From: JAEUTH01 sp044230205
GTDB lineage: Bacteria > Bacteroidota > Bacteroidia > AKYH767-A > OLB10
DNA: 64,000 nucleotides
Assembly: GCA_044230205.1 (NCBI GenBank)
Contig: JBGARN010000005.1
Coordinates: forward strand, 1 to 64,000
Direction: 5' to 3'
Position 1 is the stretch's first letter; the number at the start of each line of letters is the position of its first letter. Below are positions 28,061 to 37,487 of this stretch, piece by piece. The position numbers and the translations under genes were made by a program. The notes beneath the pieces are model-generated. The model had not been told where the DNA came from, searched no databases, and saw only the letters and a program-made list of their open reading frames with translations.

Positions 28061-29428
28061 TTACAGCACATTTTCAGATTTCCGCATTAATGAATCTTCG
28101 TGTTTTCCAATTTCCGGATAAATAAGTTCAACTTCCATCTCGCCAAATTGATCAACAGATTTCATTATACAAGGCACAACCCGGTTTATTAAACCGGCAT
28201 TATATGATGTTTTAACCTTGATGTAATTTTCTGTGAAGCCATGCATGAAACCATTTTTATTATCGGCTTCAAATAACACATTATAAGTTTTGCCAATGTG
28301 CTGATGATAGAAATGACGCAATTTTTTCTCAGATAAAATGCGTAGCATGTTATTGCGCTTTTTTCTTATGGCCACAGGAACCACATTATCCATGTCGGCC
28401 GCTAAAGTATTATCGCGCTCGCTATAAGTAAATACGTGCAGGTATGAAATATCCAGCTCATTCAGGTAATTATAGGTTGTAAGAAAATCTTCATCAGTTT
28501 CACCAGGGAATCCGACAATCACATCCACACCGATACAACAGTTAGGTATTTTATTTTTAATGTACTCCACACGCTTTGTATATAAAATGGTAAGGTAGCG
28601 CCTACGCATCAGTTTTAATAATTTATCACTACCACTCTGCAAGGGAATATGAAAGTGCGGCATGAATTTTTTTGATGCAGCAACAAGATCAATAATTTCT
28701 TCGCTTAATAAATTAGGTTCAATAGATGAGATACGGATACGCTGCAAGCCTTCAATCTGATCAAATGCTTTAGCTAAATCGTAAAATGTTGATTCATGCT
28801 TACCGCTTTCAACATCCATAATTCCAAAGTCGCCAAGATTAACTCCAGTAAGAATAATTTCTTTGGTTCCGCCTGCAACGGCAATTTTAGCTCGGTGTAC
28901 GGCATTTTCAATGGTATCACTTCTGCTCTTGCCGCGTGCTAACGGAATCGTGCAAAATGAACAAGAGTAATCACAGCCATCCTGCACTTTCAAAAAAGTT
29001 CGGGTGCGTTCATGTTCGCTTTGCGAATCAACAAATGTTTTCACATCACCTATTTCACAAGCTTTGATAATTGCTTTTTTTTTCTTGCGTAAATCTTCAA
29101 TGTAATTGGTAATGTTGAACTTTTCATTTGCGCCAAGCACTAAATCAACACCCGGAATCTCAGCAATTTCACCAGGCTTCAATTGTGCGTAACAACCAAT
29201 AATGGCAACAAAAGCATCGGGTGATTTTTGCAATGCACTTTGCACAATCTTTCTGCATTCCTTGTCTGCATTTTCTGTAACCGAACAAGTATTGATGACA
29301 TACACATCACTCTCATCTTCAAAATTTACTTTTACAAAACCACTATCGCGAAACTGGCGGCCAATGGCCGATGTTTCAGTAAAGTTGAGTTTACATCCTA
29401 ATGTATGAAATGCTACCCGGTTTTTCAT
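28061..29428 (-). CDS. mtaB: tRNA (N6-threonylcarbamoyladenosine37-C2)-methylthiotransferase
   Basis: A radical SAM methylthiotransferase that converts t6A37 of ANN-decoding tRNAs to ms2t6A. From the chosen start, the N-terminal UPF0004 domain has Cys12 (GCKLN), Cys48 (NTCSV) and Cys79 (IIGCY) for one cluster. The radical SAM motif CDYSCSFC (Cys152, 156, 159) holds the second. A TRAM-like RNA-binding tail ends the protein. I chose ATG at 29426-29428 because the protein then starts MKNRVAFHTLGCKLN, as usual for the family; an in-frame ATG at 29470 would add 14 unusual residues. It is probably the first gene of the mtaB-lgt-IMPase unit. Confidence 0.88.
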   Translation of the reverse strand: MKNRVAFHTLGCKLNFTETSAIGRQFRDSGFVKVNFEDESDVYVINTCSVTENADKECRKIVQSALQKSPDAFVAIIGCYAQLKPGEIAEIPGVDLVLGANEKFNITNYIEDLRKKKKAIIKACEIGDVKTFVDSQSEHERTRTFLKVQDGCDYSCSFCTIPLARGKSRSDTIENAVHRAKIAVAGGTKEIILTGVNLGDFGIMDVESGKHESTFYDLAKAFDQIEGLQRIRISSIEPNLLSEEIIDLVAASKKFMPHFHIPLQSGSDKLLKLMRRRYLTILYTKRVEYIKNKIPNCCIGVDVIVGFPGETDEDFLTTYNYLNELDISYLHVFTYSERDNTLAADMDNVVPVAIRKKRNNMLRILSEKKLRHFYHQHIGKTYNVLFEADNKNGFMHGFTENYIKVKTSYNAGLINRVVPCIMKSVDQFGEMEVELIYPEIGKHEDSLMRKSENVL

Positions 29429-29761
29429 TGAGGTGGCGAAGGTAAGCCGATTAAGTAAATATGAAAACAACTGATTTGTGCATCTGAATCACACCTAAGT
29501 TAGAACAGGATTTGGTGAGAAAATCCTCTTCAAAAAGGTGCGCCAACAAATCACTAACAATCCTCAAAACCCCTGTAAATAGTGGCTTTTATAACACTCT
29601 TTCGCTTAACATTTCTTTAACAGGACTTAACCTTTTGTTGGGATTTTATTCATAGCTAATATGTTAAAATTGCGCTTTGTTTTTAATAATCTGATTCAAA
29701 TTAGCTTTTATTAATTCTGTTCTGAGTATCGTTTTTTAGAAATATAAACAACATAAAAAAT
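29429..29761. other. Divergent intergenic region between mtaB and moxR
   Basis: About 333 bases of AT-rich DNA between divergent genes, expected to hold promoters for both. A TAAAATTG at 29665-29672 is one mismatch from the TAnnTTTG box, but the nearest upstream TTG (29638) is 24 bases away, slightly too far. No convincing promoter, RNA structure or repeat was found. Confidence 0.3.
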
Positions 29762-30748
29762 ATGATTGACATTAAGGAGATTAATGAGAAAATCCAGCGC
29801 GAAAGTGCATTTGTAGATTTACTCAACCTTGAAATCGGAAAAAAAATTATCGGGCAAAAGTATATGGTGGAGCGATTGCTTATCGGTTTGCTAAGCAACG
29901 GTCACATCCTGTTGGAAGGTGTTCCGGGTCTTGCAAAAACTCTTGCTATTAAATCGCTTGCATCAGCCATTGATGCAAAATTCAGCCGGTTGCAATTTAC
30001 ACCTGACCTGCTGCCGGCCGATTTGGTTGGTACTATGATTTACAATCAGAAGAAGGAAGAGTTCATAGTGCGCAAAGGTCCCATTTTTGCCAACTTTATT
30101 CTGGCTGATGAGATTAACCGTGCTCCCGCCAAGGTACAAAGCGCACTGTTGGAAGCCATGCAGGAAAAGCAGATTACCATTGGCGATAATACCTTTAAGC
30201 TTGATGAGCCCTTCTTAGTTCTTGCTACCCAGAATCCTATTGAGCAGGAAGGAACGTATCCATTGCCTGAAGCTCAGCTGGATCGCTTTATGCTTAAGGT
30301 GGTAATCGGATATCCCGGTAAAGAAGAAGAGCGAATGATCATGCGTCAGAATTTATCAAATGATGACTTAAGAATTAATTCAGTTGTATCTCCTCAGCAA
30401 ATTGTTGCTGCACGCTCAGCAGTACGCGAAGTGTATATGGATGAAAAAATTGAAAAGTACATTCTGGATATTGTTTTTGCTACACGTTTTCCCAAGGAGC
30501 ATAAACTGGATAAACTAGCCATGCTGATAAGTTATGGTGGTTCGCCACGCGCAAGTATTAACCTTGCTATTGCCGCTAAAGCATTTGCCTTTATAAAGCG
30601 CAGGGGATATGTAATACCTGAGGATGTTCGTGCTGTATCGCATGACGTTTTACGCCACAGGATTGGTTTAACCTATGAAGCTGAAGCAGAAAACATAAGT
30701 ACTGAGCAGGTGATAAATGAGGTGTTGAATGTTGTGGAGGTTCCTTAG
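29762..30748 (+). CDS. MoxR-family AAA+ ATPase
   Basis: A 328-residue AAA+ ATPase of the MoxR group. Walker A is GVPGLAKT (53-60), Walker B is ILADE (113-117), and sensor 1 falls in ATQNPIEQEG, all followed by the AAA lid domain. MoxR proteins act as chaperone-like ATPases that work with VWA-domain partners encoded next to them. Here the partners are the DUF58 protein and the two Bat VWA proteins downstream. It is the first gene of the bat operon. A 120-bp gap with a REP-like palindrome separates it from the next gene, wider than most other gaps in the operon. Confidence 0.92.
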   Translation: MIDIKEINEKIQRESAFVDLLNLEIGKKIIGQKYMVERLLIGLLSNGHILLEGVPGLAKTLAIKSLASAIDAKFSRLQFTPDLLPADLVGTMIYNQKKEEFIVRKGPIFANFILADEINRAPAKVQSALLEAMQEKQITIGDNTFKLDEPFLVLATQNPIEQEGTYPLPEAQLDRFMLKVVIGYPGKEEERMIMRQNLSNDDLRINSVVSPQQIVAARSAVREVYMDEKIEKYILDIVFATRFPKEHKLDKLAMLISYGGSPRASINLAIAAKAFAFIKRRGYVIPEDVRAVSHDVLRHRIGLTYEAEAENISTEQVINEVLNVVEVP

Positions 30749-30868
30749 AAATTAGTGGTAAGGTCACGCTGAGCGAAGTCGAAGCGTGCCTGCTTGGCCA
30801 ACACATGGGTTCGAATTCGCTCACCATGACCCAATGAAGTATTACTAATAAGATCGTCATCAGCAAAA
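30749..30868. repeat. REP-like palindromic element between moxR and the DUF58 gene
   Basis: The gap contains CACGCTGAGCGAAGTCGAAG followed by CGTG (30765-30788). Its ends, CACGCT and AGCGTG, form a perfect 6-bp stem. A flanking GGTCA (30762) can also pair with TGACC (about 30827), and a TCGAATTCG palindrome lies between. I recall sequences of the CTTCGACTTCGCTCAGC kind as intergenic repeats in several bacterial genomes, so a dispersed REP element is the best guess. No second copy was noticed in this window. It may form RNA structure inside the transcript. Confidence 0.55.
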
Positions 30869-31762
30869 TTGGAAACTACCGATTTAATAAAGAAAGTAAG
30901 GAAGATTGAGATTAAAACCCGTGGACTGAGTAATCAGATTTTTTCGGGTGAATATCATTCTGCTTTTAAAGGAAGAGGAATGGCATTTAGTGAGGTTAGA
31001 GAATATATACCGGGTGATGATATCCGTTCAATTGACTGGAATGTTACTGCACGTCTTAATCATCCTTACGTAAAAGTGTTTGAGGAAGAGCGTGAATTAA
31101 CCGTTGTTTTATTGGTGGATGTAAGTGGCAGTGGAGAGTTTGGTACTAAAAAGCAATTCAAGAAAGATCTTATAACTGAACTGTGTGCAGTATTGTCGTT
31201 TAGTGCTATACAGAACAATGATAAAATCGGAATTATATTTTTCAGTGATCAAATTGAAAAATTTATTCCGCCTAAAAAAGGAAAATCGCATATTCTGCGT
31301 ATCATCAGGGAGTTAATAGATTTCAAACCCCAGCATAAGGAAACAGATATTGCACAGGCATTGCGTTATTTTACTAACGTTATTAAGAAACGCAGTATTT
31401 CGTTTTTGATTTCTGATTTTCTCGAAAACGGAACTAACACCCGAAAGAAGGCATTTGAAGATGCATTGAAAATAGCTGGTAAGAAACACGACCTGGTTGC
31501 ACTGCGCATTTATGATGAACGTGAAAATTATTTACCCGATATCGGCCTGGTTAGAATTGCAGATGCGGAGACCGGAAAGATAATGCTGATTGATTCTTCC
31601 AATCACATTGTTCGCAGGGAATATGAAATTGCATCACGCAATAACGACAGGGAGCTTAATGAAATTTTTGCACGCAGCGGAGTGGATTGCACCAGCATCC
31701 GAACCGATCAGAATTATGTTCAACCGCTTATGAGTTTATTTAAGAAACGTGAGAAAAGGTAA
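30869..31762 (+). CDS. DUF58 / VWA-like protein of the bat operon
   Basis: A 297-residue cytoplasmic protein that starts at TTG and reads METTDLIKKVRKIEIKTRG, the usual start of the family. The DUF58 core SIDWNVTARLNHPYVK leads into a VWA-like fold with a MIDAS-type DVSGSG. DUF58 proteins are regular partners of MoxR ATPases. No membrane segment or signal peptide is present. The next gene starts directly after its stop codon, so translation is probably coupled. The 5' flank carries the REP-like element and no clear ribosome binding site. Confidence 0.85.
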   Translation: METTDLIKKVRKIEIKTRGLSNQIFSGEYHSAFKGRGMAFSEVREYIPGDDIRSIDWNVTARLNHPYVKVFEEERELTVVLLVDVSGSGEFGTKKQFKKDLITELCAVLSFSAIQNNDKIGIIFFSDQIEKFIPPKKGKSHILRIIRELIDFKPQHKETDIAQALRYFTNVIKKRSISFLISDFLENGTNTRKKAFEDALKIAGKKHDLVALRIYDERENYLPDIGLVRIADAETGKIMLIDSSNHIVRREYEIASRNNDRELNEIFARSGVDCTSIRTDQNYVQPLMSLFKKREKR

Positions 31763-31765
31763 GTG

Positions 31766-32722
31766 ATGAAGCTATTACAGAAAATACTGCTTATAATTAT
31801 TTTCAGTTGCAAACTGGTAACTGATGTTTCTGCACAGGATGTTACTGTTAAAGCAACTGCAGATACCAATGCTATTTTAATGGGACAGCAATTTACTGTC
31901 AACCTTCAGATAGCATTTCCTTCAGCTATAAAAGTGCAATGGCCTGTATTTAATGATTCGCTTGGTTCTCTGCAGGTTGTGGAACGCGGCAAGGTTGATA
32001 CATTAAGTAATGCAGCTATAGTTCAATTGTATCAGAAAATTAAAGTTACCGGTTTTGATTCAGGGCAACAGGTTATTCCTCCTTTTGATTTCAGCTACAG
32101 GAAACCAGCTGATACAACTAATTACATTGCTTCAACCATCCCGCTGAATATTTTAATAAATACCCTGCCTGTCGACACCACCAAGGAGTTTAAAGACATT
32201 AAAGGGCCCATTACTGTGCCATATACATTTGCTGATTTTGTTCCATACATCATTGCCGTTGTGCTTTTGGTGTTGCTGATATGGCTTGTAGTTTACTATC
32301 TAAAAAAGAGCAGGCAGAAGACAATTGTACCTGAGAAATATGTTCCAAAAACACCTGCACATGAGATAGCGCTGTCCGAACTCGTAAAACTGCGCGAAGA
32401 AAAATTGTGGCAGCAGGGAAATATAAAGGAATACCATACACGGTTAACTGATATTGTTCGGGCATACATTGAAAGGCGTTATAAAATAAATGCTCTTGAG
32501 TTTACCACAGATGAATTGCTTAATTCAATTGCAATTCGCCAGCTTGACAGCGATAATTTTTCAAAATTGAAATTTTTACTTGAAGTAGCTGACCTTGTTA
32601 AATTCGCAAAAGCCTTACCATTACCCGGTGAACATGAGCAATGTTTAACCCATGCATTTGAGTTTGTAAATGCTACCAAACCTGTTCAACAACCTGCAGC
32701 AGTAAAGGAGGGTGTTTCATGA
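31766..32722 (+). CDS. Bat-operon membrane protein, DUF4381-like
   Basis: A 318-residue protein with a signal peptide (LLQKILLIIIFSCKLVTDVSA-Q type), an extracytoplasmic beta-rich domain of about 130 residues, and one membrane helix near residues 165-185 (IIAVVLLVLLIWLVVYYL). A cytoplasmic, mostly helical tail follows (EIALSELVKLREEKLWQQG). This layout matches the protein that sits between DUF58 and BatA in other Bacteroidetes bat operons. The helical tail resembles DUF4381 and the C-terminus of BatD. I chose ATG at 31766; a GTG at 31763 directly precedes it. Its stop overlaps the batA start (ATGA). No enzymatic motif was seen. Confidence 0.7.
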   Translation: MKLLQKILLIIIFSCKLVTDVSAQDVTVKATADTNAILMGQQFTVNLQIAFPSAIKVQWPVFNDSLGSLQVVERGKVDTLSNAAIVQLYQKIKVTGFDSGQQVIPPFDFSYRKPADTTNYIASTIPLNILINTLPVDTTKEFKDIKGPITVPYTFADFVPYIIAVVLLVLLIWLVVYYLKKSRQKTIVPEKYVPKTPAHEIALSELVKLREEKLWQQGNIKEYHTRLTDIVRAYIERRYKINALEFTTDELLNSIAIRQLDSDNFSKLKFLLEVADLVKFAKALPLPGEHEQCLTHAFEFVNATKPVQQPAAVKEGVS

Positions 32723-33714
32723 TGCAAGGTGTAACATATGCTCAGCCTTATTTTTTCTGGTTACTCCTGGTAATTCCGGCAATGCTGGCATTTCATTTTT
32801 TAATTACGCAAAAGCGCATCAGTAAAATTTCGTTTTCCAATACCGGTTCATTTAAAAACTACCGTCCATCATTGCGACAGCGGATCAACTGGCTGCCGCT
32901 GACCTTGCGAATTCTTTGTGTAACCGCAGTAGTTATAGCACTGGCTCGCCCGCAGTCATCATCCAAAGGCCAGGATGTAAAAACAGAAGGTATATCAATC
33001 GTGTTAGCCATGGATGTATCAGGCAGTATGCTGGCTGAAGATTTTAAACCGAATCGAATTGAGGCCGCTAAAAAAGTTGCAATGGATTTTATAGATGGTC
33101 GTCCGAATGACCAGATTGGTTTGGTTATTTTCAGTGGTGAGAGTTTTACTTTCTGCCCGATAACAACCGATCATGCTGTTTTAAAAAATCAGATGGTAAA
33201 AGCCAATAATGAATTGCTTCAGGATGGTACTGCAATAGGAGAAGGATTGGCAACTGCTATTTCGCGTGTTAAAGATGCACGCACCAAAAGCAAGGTGGTT
33301 ATTTTACTTACCGATGGTGTAAACAATGCCGGTTCTGTTGCTCCACTTACTGCAGGTGAAATTGCAAAGACATTCGGAATTAGAGTATATACCATAGGTG
33401 TTGGTAAAAATGGATTTGCGCCTTATCCTGTAAAAACACCATTTGGCGTTCAGTACCAGGATATGGAGGTAAAGATTGATGAAGGTTTGCTTAAAGATAT
33501 TTCAAACAGCACTGATGGAAAATATTTCAGGGCGACAAACAATACCAAGTTAAAGGCAATTTATGAAGAGATAGATAAACTGGAGAAAACAAAAATTGAG
33601 GTAACTGAATTCAGGCGATACTCAGAAGAATATTTGGTATGGGCAATTGCAGGGTTGGTATTTCTTGTATTGGAACTAACATTGCGATATACGTTATTAC
33701 GAAGTTTACCATAA
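32719..33714 (+). CDS. batA: BatA, VWA-domain membrane protein
   Basis: A 331-residue membrane-anchored VWA protein. Two N-terminal membrane helices (about 9-27 and 58-77) precede a VWA domain with MIDAS residues DVSGSM and LLTDGVNNAG, and a C-terminal helix lies at about 306-326. In Bacteroides fragilis the bat genes were linked to aerotolerance; in general they form membrane complexes with a MoxR ATPase. The start overlaps the previous stop (ATGA at 32719) and is preceded by a strong AGGAGG site near 32706, so translation is coupled. A second in-frame ATG follows directly. It is paired with batB, a paralogue. Confidence 0.88.
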   Translation: MMQGVTYAQPYFFWLLLVIPAMLAFHFLITQKRISKISFSNTGSFKNYRPSLRQRINWLPLTLRILCVTAVVIALARPQSSSKGQDVKTEGISIVLAMDVSGSMLAEDFKPNRIEAAKKVAMDFIDGRPNDQIGLVIFSGESFTFCPITTDHAVLKNQMVKANNELLQDGTAIGEGLATAISRVKDARTKSKVVILLTDGVNNAGSVAPLTAGEIAKTFGIRVYTIGVGKNGFAPYPVKTPFGVQYQDMEVKIDEGLLKDISNSTDGKYFRATNNTKLKAIYEEIDKLEKTKIEVTEFRRYSEEYLVWAIAGLVFLVLELTLRYTLLRSLP

Positions 33715-33748
33715 TTGAAGGATTTATTAATAAATAAAAATTAAGATT

Positions 33749-34810
33749 TTGAAAGAGTTCAGATTTGCATATGATGAGTATTTGTACCTGTATTTGCTGA
33801 TACCGGTATTTATACTTTTTTTTCTGCTGATGCTGCGCTGGAAGAAAAACGCGTTTAAAAAATTTGGTGAATGGAGTATTATTCAGCCGCTTTTTGCTGA
33901 CCGTTCAACAGCCAAGCCAATCACTAAATTTATTCTTGTAGTTGTTGCATTGTGTTTTCTCATTCTTGCAGTTTGCGGCCCGCAGTTAGGATCAAAGCTA
34001 ACAGAGGTTAAGCGTAAAGGAGTTGATATTATAGTTTGTTTAGATGTTTCAAACAGCATGAATGCTGAAGATATAAAGCCAAGCAGGTTAGAGCGTGCCA
34101 AGCAGGCTATTTCAAAGCTGATTGACAATTTACAGGGCGACAGAATCGGTTTGATTGTATTTGCCGGTGAAGCATATACACAATTGCCAATAACCACTGA
34201 TTATGGGGCTGCCAAATTGTTTTTAAGTACCATCAATACTGATATGATTCCTACGCAGGGAACAGCAATAGGGGCAGCAATTGAACTTGCTTCAGAATCA
34301 TTTGGTGATTCAGTAAAGCTGCACAACTCTGCAATTATTGTAATCACTGATGGCGAAAATCATGAGGATGATGCAATGGAGGCAGCTAAAAAAGCGCAGG
34401 AACATGGCATTATGGTACACACAATTGGTATGGGCTCGCCTGACGGAGGCCCGATTCCGATATTTAATAACGGTACACGAGTGGGCTACATGCAGGACCG
34501 TAATGGGCAGACAGTTGTAACAAGATTAGATGAAAAAACACTTATTCAAATTGCATCAGCAGGAAACGGAAAATTTATCCGTGCCACTAATAGTGACGAT
34601 GGATTAGAGCTTATTATGAAAGATATTGATAAGTTAGAGAAAAAAGAATTTTCAAGTAAACTGTTTACCGATTACGAAGATCAGTTTCAGTGGGCATTAG
34701 GTATCGTATTAGTATTACTCGTTATTGAATTTCTTATAACTGAACGCAAGTCGAAATGGGTGGAGAAAATAAATTTCTTTGGTGAGAAAGAACAAAAGTT
34801 AAGAGCATGA
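33749..34810 (+). CDS. batB: BatB, VWA-domain membrane protein
   Basis: A 353-residue paralogue of BatA. It has N-terminal membrane helices (about 13-31 and 60-80), a VWA domain with MIDAS DVSNSM, the Thr-containing QGTAIGAA and ITDGENHEDDA, and a C-terminal membrane helix followed by a basic tail. Translation starts at TTG (33749); the protein then begins MKEFRFAYDEYLYL, as usual for the family. It lies 34 bases after batA. It is expected to act with BatA in the MoxR-linked envelope complex; the biochemical function is unknown. Confidence 0.88.
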   Translation: MKEFRFAYDEYLYLYLLIPVFILFFLLMLRWKKNAFKKFGEWSIIQPLFADRSTAKPITKFILVVVALCFLILAVCGPQLGSKLTEVKRKGVDIIVCLDVSNSMNAEDIKPSRLERAKQAISKLIDNLQGDRIGLIVFAGEAYTQLPITTDYGAAKLFLSTINTDMIPTQGTAIGAAIELASESFGDSVKLHNSAIIVITDGENHEDDAMEAAKKAQEHGIMVHTIGMGSPDGGPIPIFNNGTRVGYMQDRNGQTVVTRLDEKTLIQIASAGNGKFIRATNSDDGLELIMKDIDKLEKKEFSSKLFTDYEDQFQWALGIVLVLLVIEFLITERKSKWVEKINFFGEKEQKLRA

Positions 34811-34897
34811 TCTGCAGTACGGCATTGCAATTACAGTGCAATGTCTTACAATGGTTAACATGAAAATGAAAAGAAAAAGGCAAACACAATAAGAAGT

Positions 34898-35635
34898 ATG
34901 AAAGCACTAGTATTAACAGCTGGAATATTATTCGTAGTAAGCAGTTTACAGGCGCAATTGCAATCTTCAAAAGAGCGCAAACTTGTTCGTGAAGGCAATA
35001 AAATGTATCAGTCAGGAAAATATTCCGATGCCGAAACACAGTATCGTAAGGGTCTTGAGGAAAGTAAATCTTCTGTTACAAGCACATTTAATTTAGGTGA
35101 TGCATTGTACAAGCAGGGAAAATACAGTGAAGCTGAATCACAGTTTCAAAATCTCTCATCGCAAAAGATAGATAAAAAAACCATGGCCGAGGTTTATCAC
35201 AACCTTGGCAACACCTGCATGAAAGCTGAAAAGTACCAGGAAAGTGTTGATGCCTATAAGAAGTCATTGCTTAATAATCCTGATGATAATGAAACACGAT
35301 ACAACCTGGCTTATGCCATGAGCAAATTGCAACAGCAAAAACAGCAGCAGCAGCAAAACCAGGACAAAAAGAACCAGGATAAAAAAGATAAACAGCAGAA
35401 TAAAGATCAGCAAAACAAAGACCAGCAAAAAAAGGATCAGCAAAAGCAGCAACAGGATCAGCAGCAGAATAAAGAAGACAAACAGCAGGAAAAGAAACAG
35501 GCACAACAACAGCCAAAGATTTCGAAAGAGGATGCTGAACGGATGCTGGCTGCATTAAAGAATGATGAAAAGGACCTTCAGAAACGCATGCAGAAAAAGC
35601 AGGCTGTTCGGGTGGGTATTGAAAAGAATTGGTAA
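34898..35635 (+). CDS. batC: BatC, TPR protein with Gln/Lys-rich tail
   Basis: A 245-residue periplasmic or envelope protein. It has a signal peptide (MKALVLTAGILFVVSSLQAQ), about three TPR units (GNKMYQSGKYSDAETQYRKG, GDALYKQGKYSEAESQFQ, NLGNTCMKAEKYQESVDAYK), and a low-complexity stretch from about residue 147 to 205 made almost only of Gln, Lys, Asp and Asn. A short charged tail follows. TPR proteins sit between BatB and BatD in Bacteroidetes operons and probably serve as scaffolds. The Q/K-rich stretch is compositionally biased but has no frameshift. Confidence 0.82.
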   Translation: MKALVLTAGILFVVSSLQAQLQSSKERKLVREGNKMYQSGKYSDAETQYRKGLEESKSSVTSTFNLGDALYKQGKYSEAESQFQNLSSQKIDKKTMAEVYHNLGNTCMKAEKYQESVDAYKKSLLNNPDDNETRYNLAYAMSKLQQQKQQQQQNQDKKNQDKKDKQQNKDQQNKDQQKKDQQKQQQDQQQNKEDKQQEKKQAQQQPKISKEDAERMLAALKNDEKDLQKRMQKKQAVRVGIEKNW

Positions 35636-35686
35636 CAATACAAAGTGATATGCAATTTGGTTTTATTAGAGTAAAACCGGTCTGAA

Positions 35687-37486
35687 ATGAAGAAGATAAT
35701 TTTATTGATAATTACATTTATAACAAATGTTACTTTGTTTGCTCAAAGTTTCACAGCTAATGTTGCCAAAAATACAGTGGTTGTTGGTGAGCAATTCCAG
35801 GTATCCTTTAATATAGAAGGGAATGCCAAAAACTTTAGCCCGCCTTCTTTTGAAGATTTTAATCTGTTAGGCGGGCCCTATCAGTCTAATCAAACAAGCT
35901 GGGTGAATGGCGTGGTTACTCAATCAACCGGATTAACCTATTTACTTCAGGCCAAAAAAGAGGGAAAATTTGCCATAGGTGCGGCAACTATCGAATCCAA
36001 TGGCAAAAGATTAAGTACAAATCCAATTACAATTACGGTAGTTAAAGCCGGAAACCAGTCTCAGGGAAGCCAGGGTGGTAGTGATGGTGGAGGTCTTTCG
36101 CCCAAAAATGTTTTTCTTAAAGCAACAGCCGATAAAACCAACGTATATCGTGGTGAAGCAATAACCGTAACGTATAAGCTATACTTTAATGTAAATGTTT
36201 ATAACTATAATCTTGATAAAGCGCCATCATTTACCGGTTTTTTTAACCAGGATATTAAAATGCCTGAACAACCGGTAATCTTTAATGAGAACATAAATGG
36301 AGTTCAATACAAAGTAGCAGTGCTTAAAAGGGTGATTCTATTTCCGCAGCAAAGCGGTACTTTGACAATTGATGAAATGAAGGGAGAATGCATAGCACGC
36401 ATCCAGGTGAAAAGCAAAAGAAATCTTAATGACCCTTTTGATGTATTTAATGATCCTTTTTTCGGAGGTGGAGTTCAGGATGTTAAAGTGAATATTAAAT
36501 CGGATCCGATTCGTGTAACTGTTAAAGATTTGCCTGCAGGTGCACCTCAATCTTTTAAAGGTGCTGTAGGGAATTTTGTAATGGATGCTTATCTTGATAA
36601 GAATGAAGTTAAAGCTAATGATGCAGTAAATCTTAAAGTGAAAATTGGCGGTAAGGGAAATTTGAAATTACTTGAAAATCCGGAAATTAATCTTCCACCT
36701 CAAATTGAAACCTATGATCCCAAGGTTAATGAAAATATAGCCATTAATGACGGAGGTACATCAGGCAGCAAGACTTATGAGTACCTGATGATTCCACGCA
36801 CGGAAGGAAACTATGAAATTCCTGAAATTGAATTCACCTATTTTGATCTTGGCAAAAGGAGTTACTTAACCCTGTCGTCAGGCAAACTGAATTTAAAAGT
36901 TGGAAAAGGTGATGGCTCTGTTGCCACTGTTGTCGAGGCAAATCGAATCAACAAATCTGACGTAGCTGTATTAGGCAATGATATAAGGTATATCAAAACA
37001 AATAATGTGGTTTTCAGTCCATCGGCCAATAAGTTTTATAACAGCATTATGTTTTATATTTTATGCTTACTGCCTTTTTTATTAGTAGGAGGTGCAATAG
37101 TTTACGCTCAGCAGCAAAAAGCACTTAACAGTAATGCTATGCTTGTAAAAAGCAAAGGTGCCACTAAACTTGCCAATAAGCGACTTTCTTTGGCACGCAA
37201 GTTTATGAATGAGAATAAGCAAAATGAATTTTATGAAGAAGTTTATAAAGCTTTGAATGGTTACCTTAGTGATAAGCTAGCTATACCCTTTGCCGACCTT
37301 ACCAAAGAGAATGCATCGGTTAAATTGTTTAGCCGTTCAGTAAGTAACGATACCGTTGCAAAACTGATCAGTACGCTTGATATGTGCGAATTTGCGCGGT
37401 TTGCACCTGCCTCTGCCACCTCGCCTCAGCAGGTATACAACGATGCAGTTAGCATCATTACAAAAATTGAAAGTGAAATTGAATAA
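35687..37486 (+). CDS. batD: BatD, oxygen-tolerance family protein
   Basis: A 599-residue envelope protein. It has a signal peptide (KKIILLIITFITNVTLFAQ), a long extracytoplasmic beta-sandwich region typical of BatD (SFTANVAKNTVVVGEQFQV opening, KATADKTNVYRGEAITVTY second unit), one membrane helix near residues 448-468 (FYILCLLPFLLVGGAIVYA), and a cytoplasmic helical domain. The start is ATG at 35687, 51 bases after batC. The batE start follows its stop by one base. The role in the Bat complex is known only from genetics and context. Confidence 0.85.
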   Translation: MKKIILLIITFITNVTLFAQSFTANVAKNTVVVGEQFQVSFNIEGNAKNFSPPSFEDFNLLGGPYQSNQTSWVNGVVTQSTGLTYLLQAKKEGKFAIGAATIESNGKRLSTNPITITVVKAGNQSQGSQGGSDGGGLSPKNVFLKATADKTNVYRGEAITVTYKLYFNVNVYNYNLDKAPSFTGFFNQDIKMPEQPVIFNENINGVQYKVAVLKRVILFPQQSGTLTIDEMKGECIARIQVKSKRNLNDPFDVFNDPFFGGGVQDVKVNIKSDPIRVTVKDLPAGAPQSFKGAVGNFVMDAYLDKNEVKANDAVNLKVKIGGKGNLKLLENPEINLPPQIETYDPKVNENIAINDGGTSGSKTYEYLMIPRTEGNYEIPEIEFTYFDLGKRSYLTLSSGKLNLKVGKGDGSVATVVEANRINKSDVAVLGNDIRYIKTNNVVFSPSANKFYNSIMFYILCLLPFLLVGGAIVYAQQQKALNSNAMLVKSKGATKLANKRLSLARKFMNENKQNEFYEEVYKALNGYLSDKLAIPFADLTKENASVKLFSRSVSNDTVAKLISTLDMCEFARFAPASATSPQQVYNDAVSIITKIESEIE

Positions 37487-37487
37487 G

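Noticed and set aside
30800..30835. A GGTTCGAATTC stretch that looks like a tRNA T-arm
   Set aside because: The bases flanking the loop do not form a T-stem, and no acceptor, D or anticodon arm fits; the similarity comes from the TCGAATTCG palindrome in the REP-like gap.
35264..35555. Minus-strand open frames opposite batC
   Set aside because: They are shadows of the Gln/Lys-rich low-complexity coding stretch and read as Leu/Phe/Ala-rich nonsense.
37377..37487. An extended N-terminus for BatE starting inside batD
   Set aside because: The extra residues read out the shifted batD sequence and precede a normal signal peptide; ATG at 37488 fits the family.
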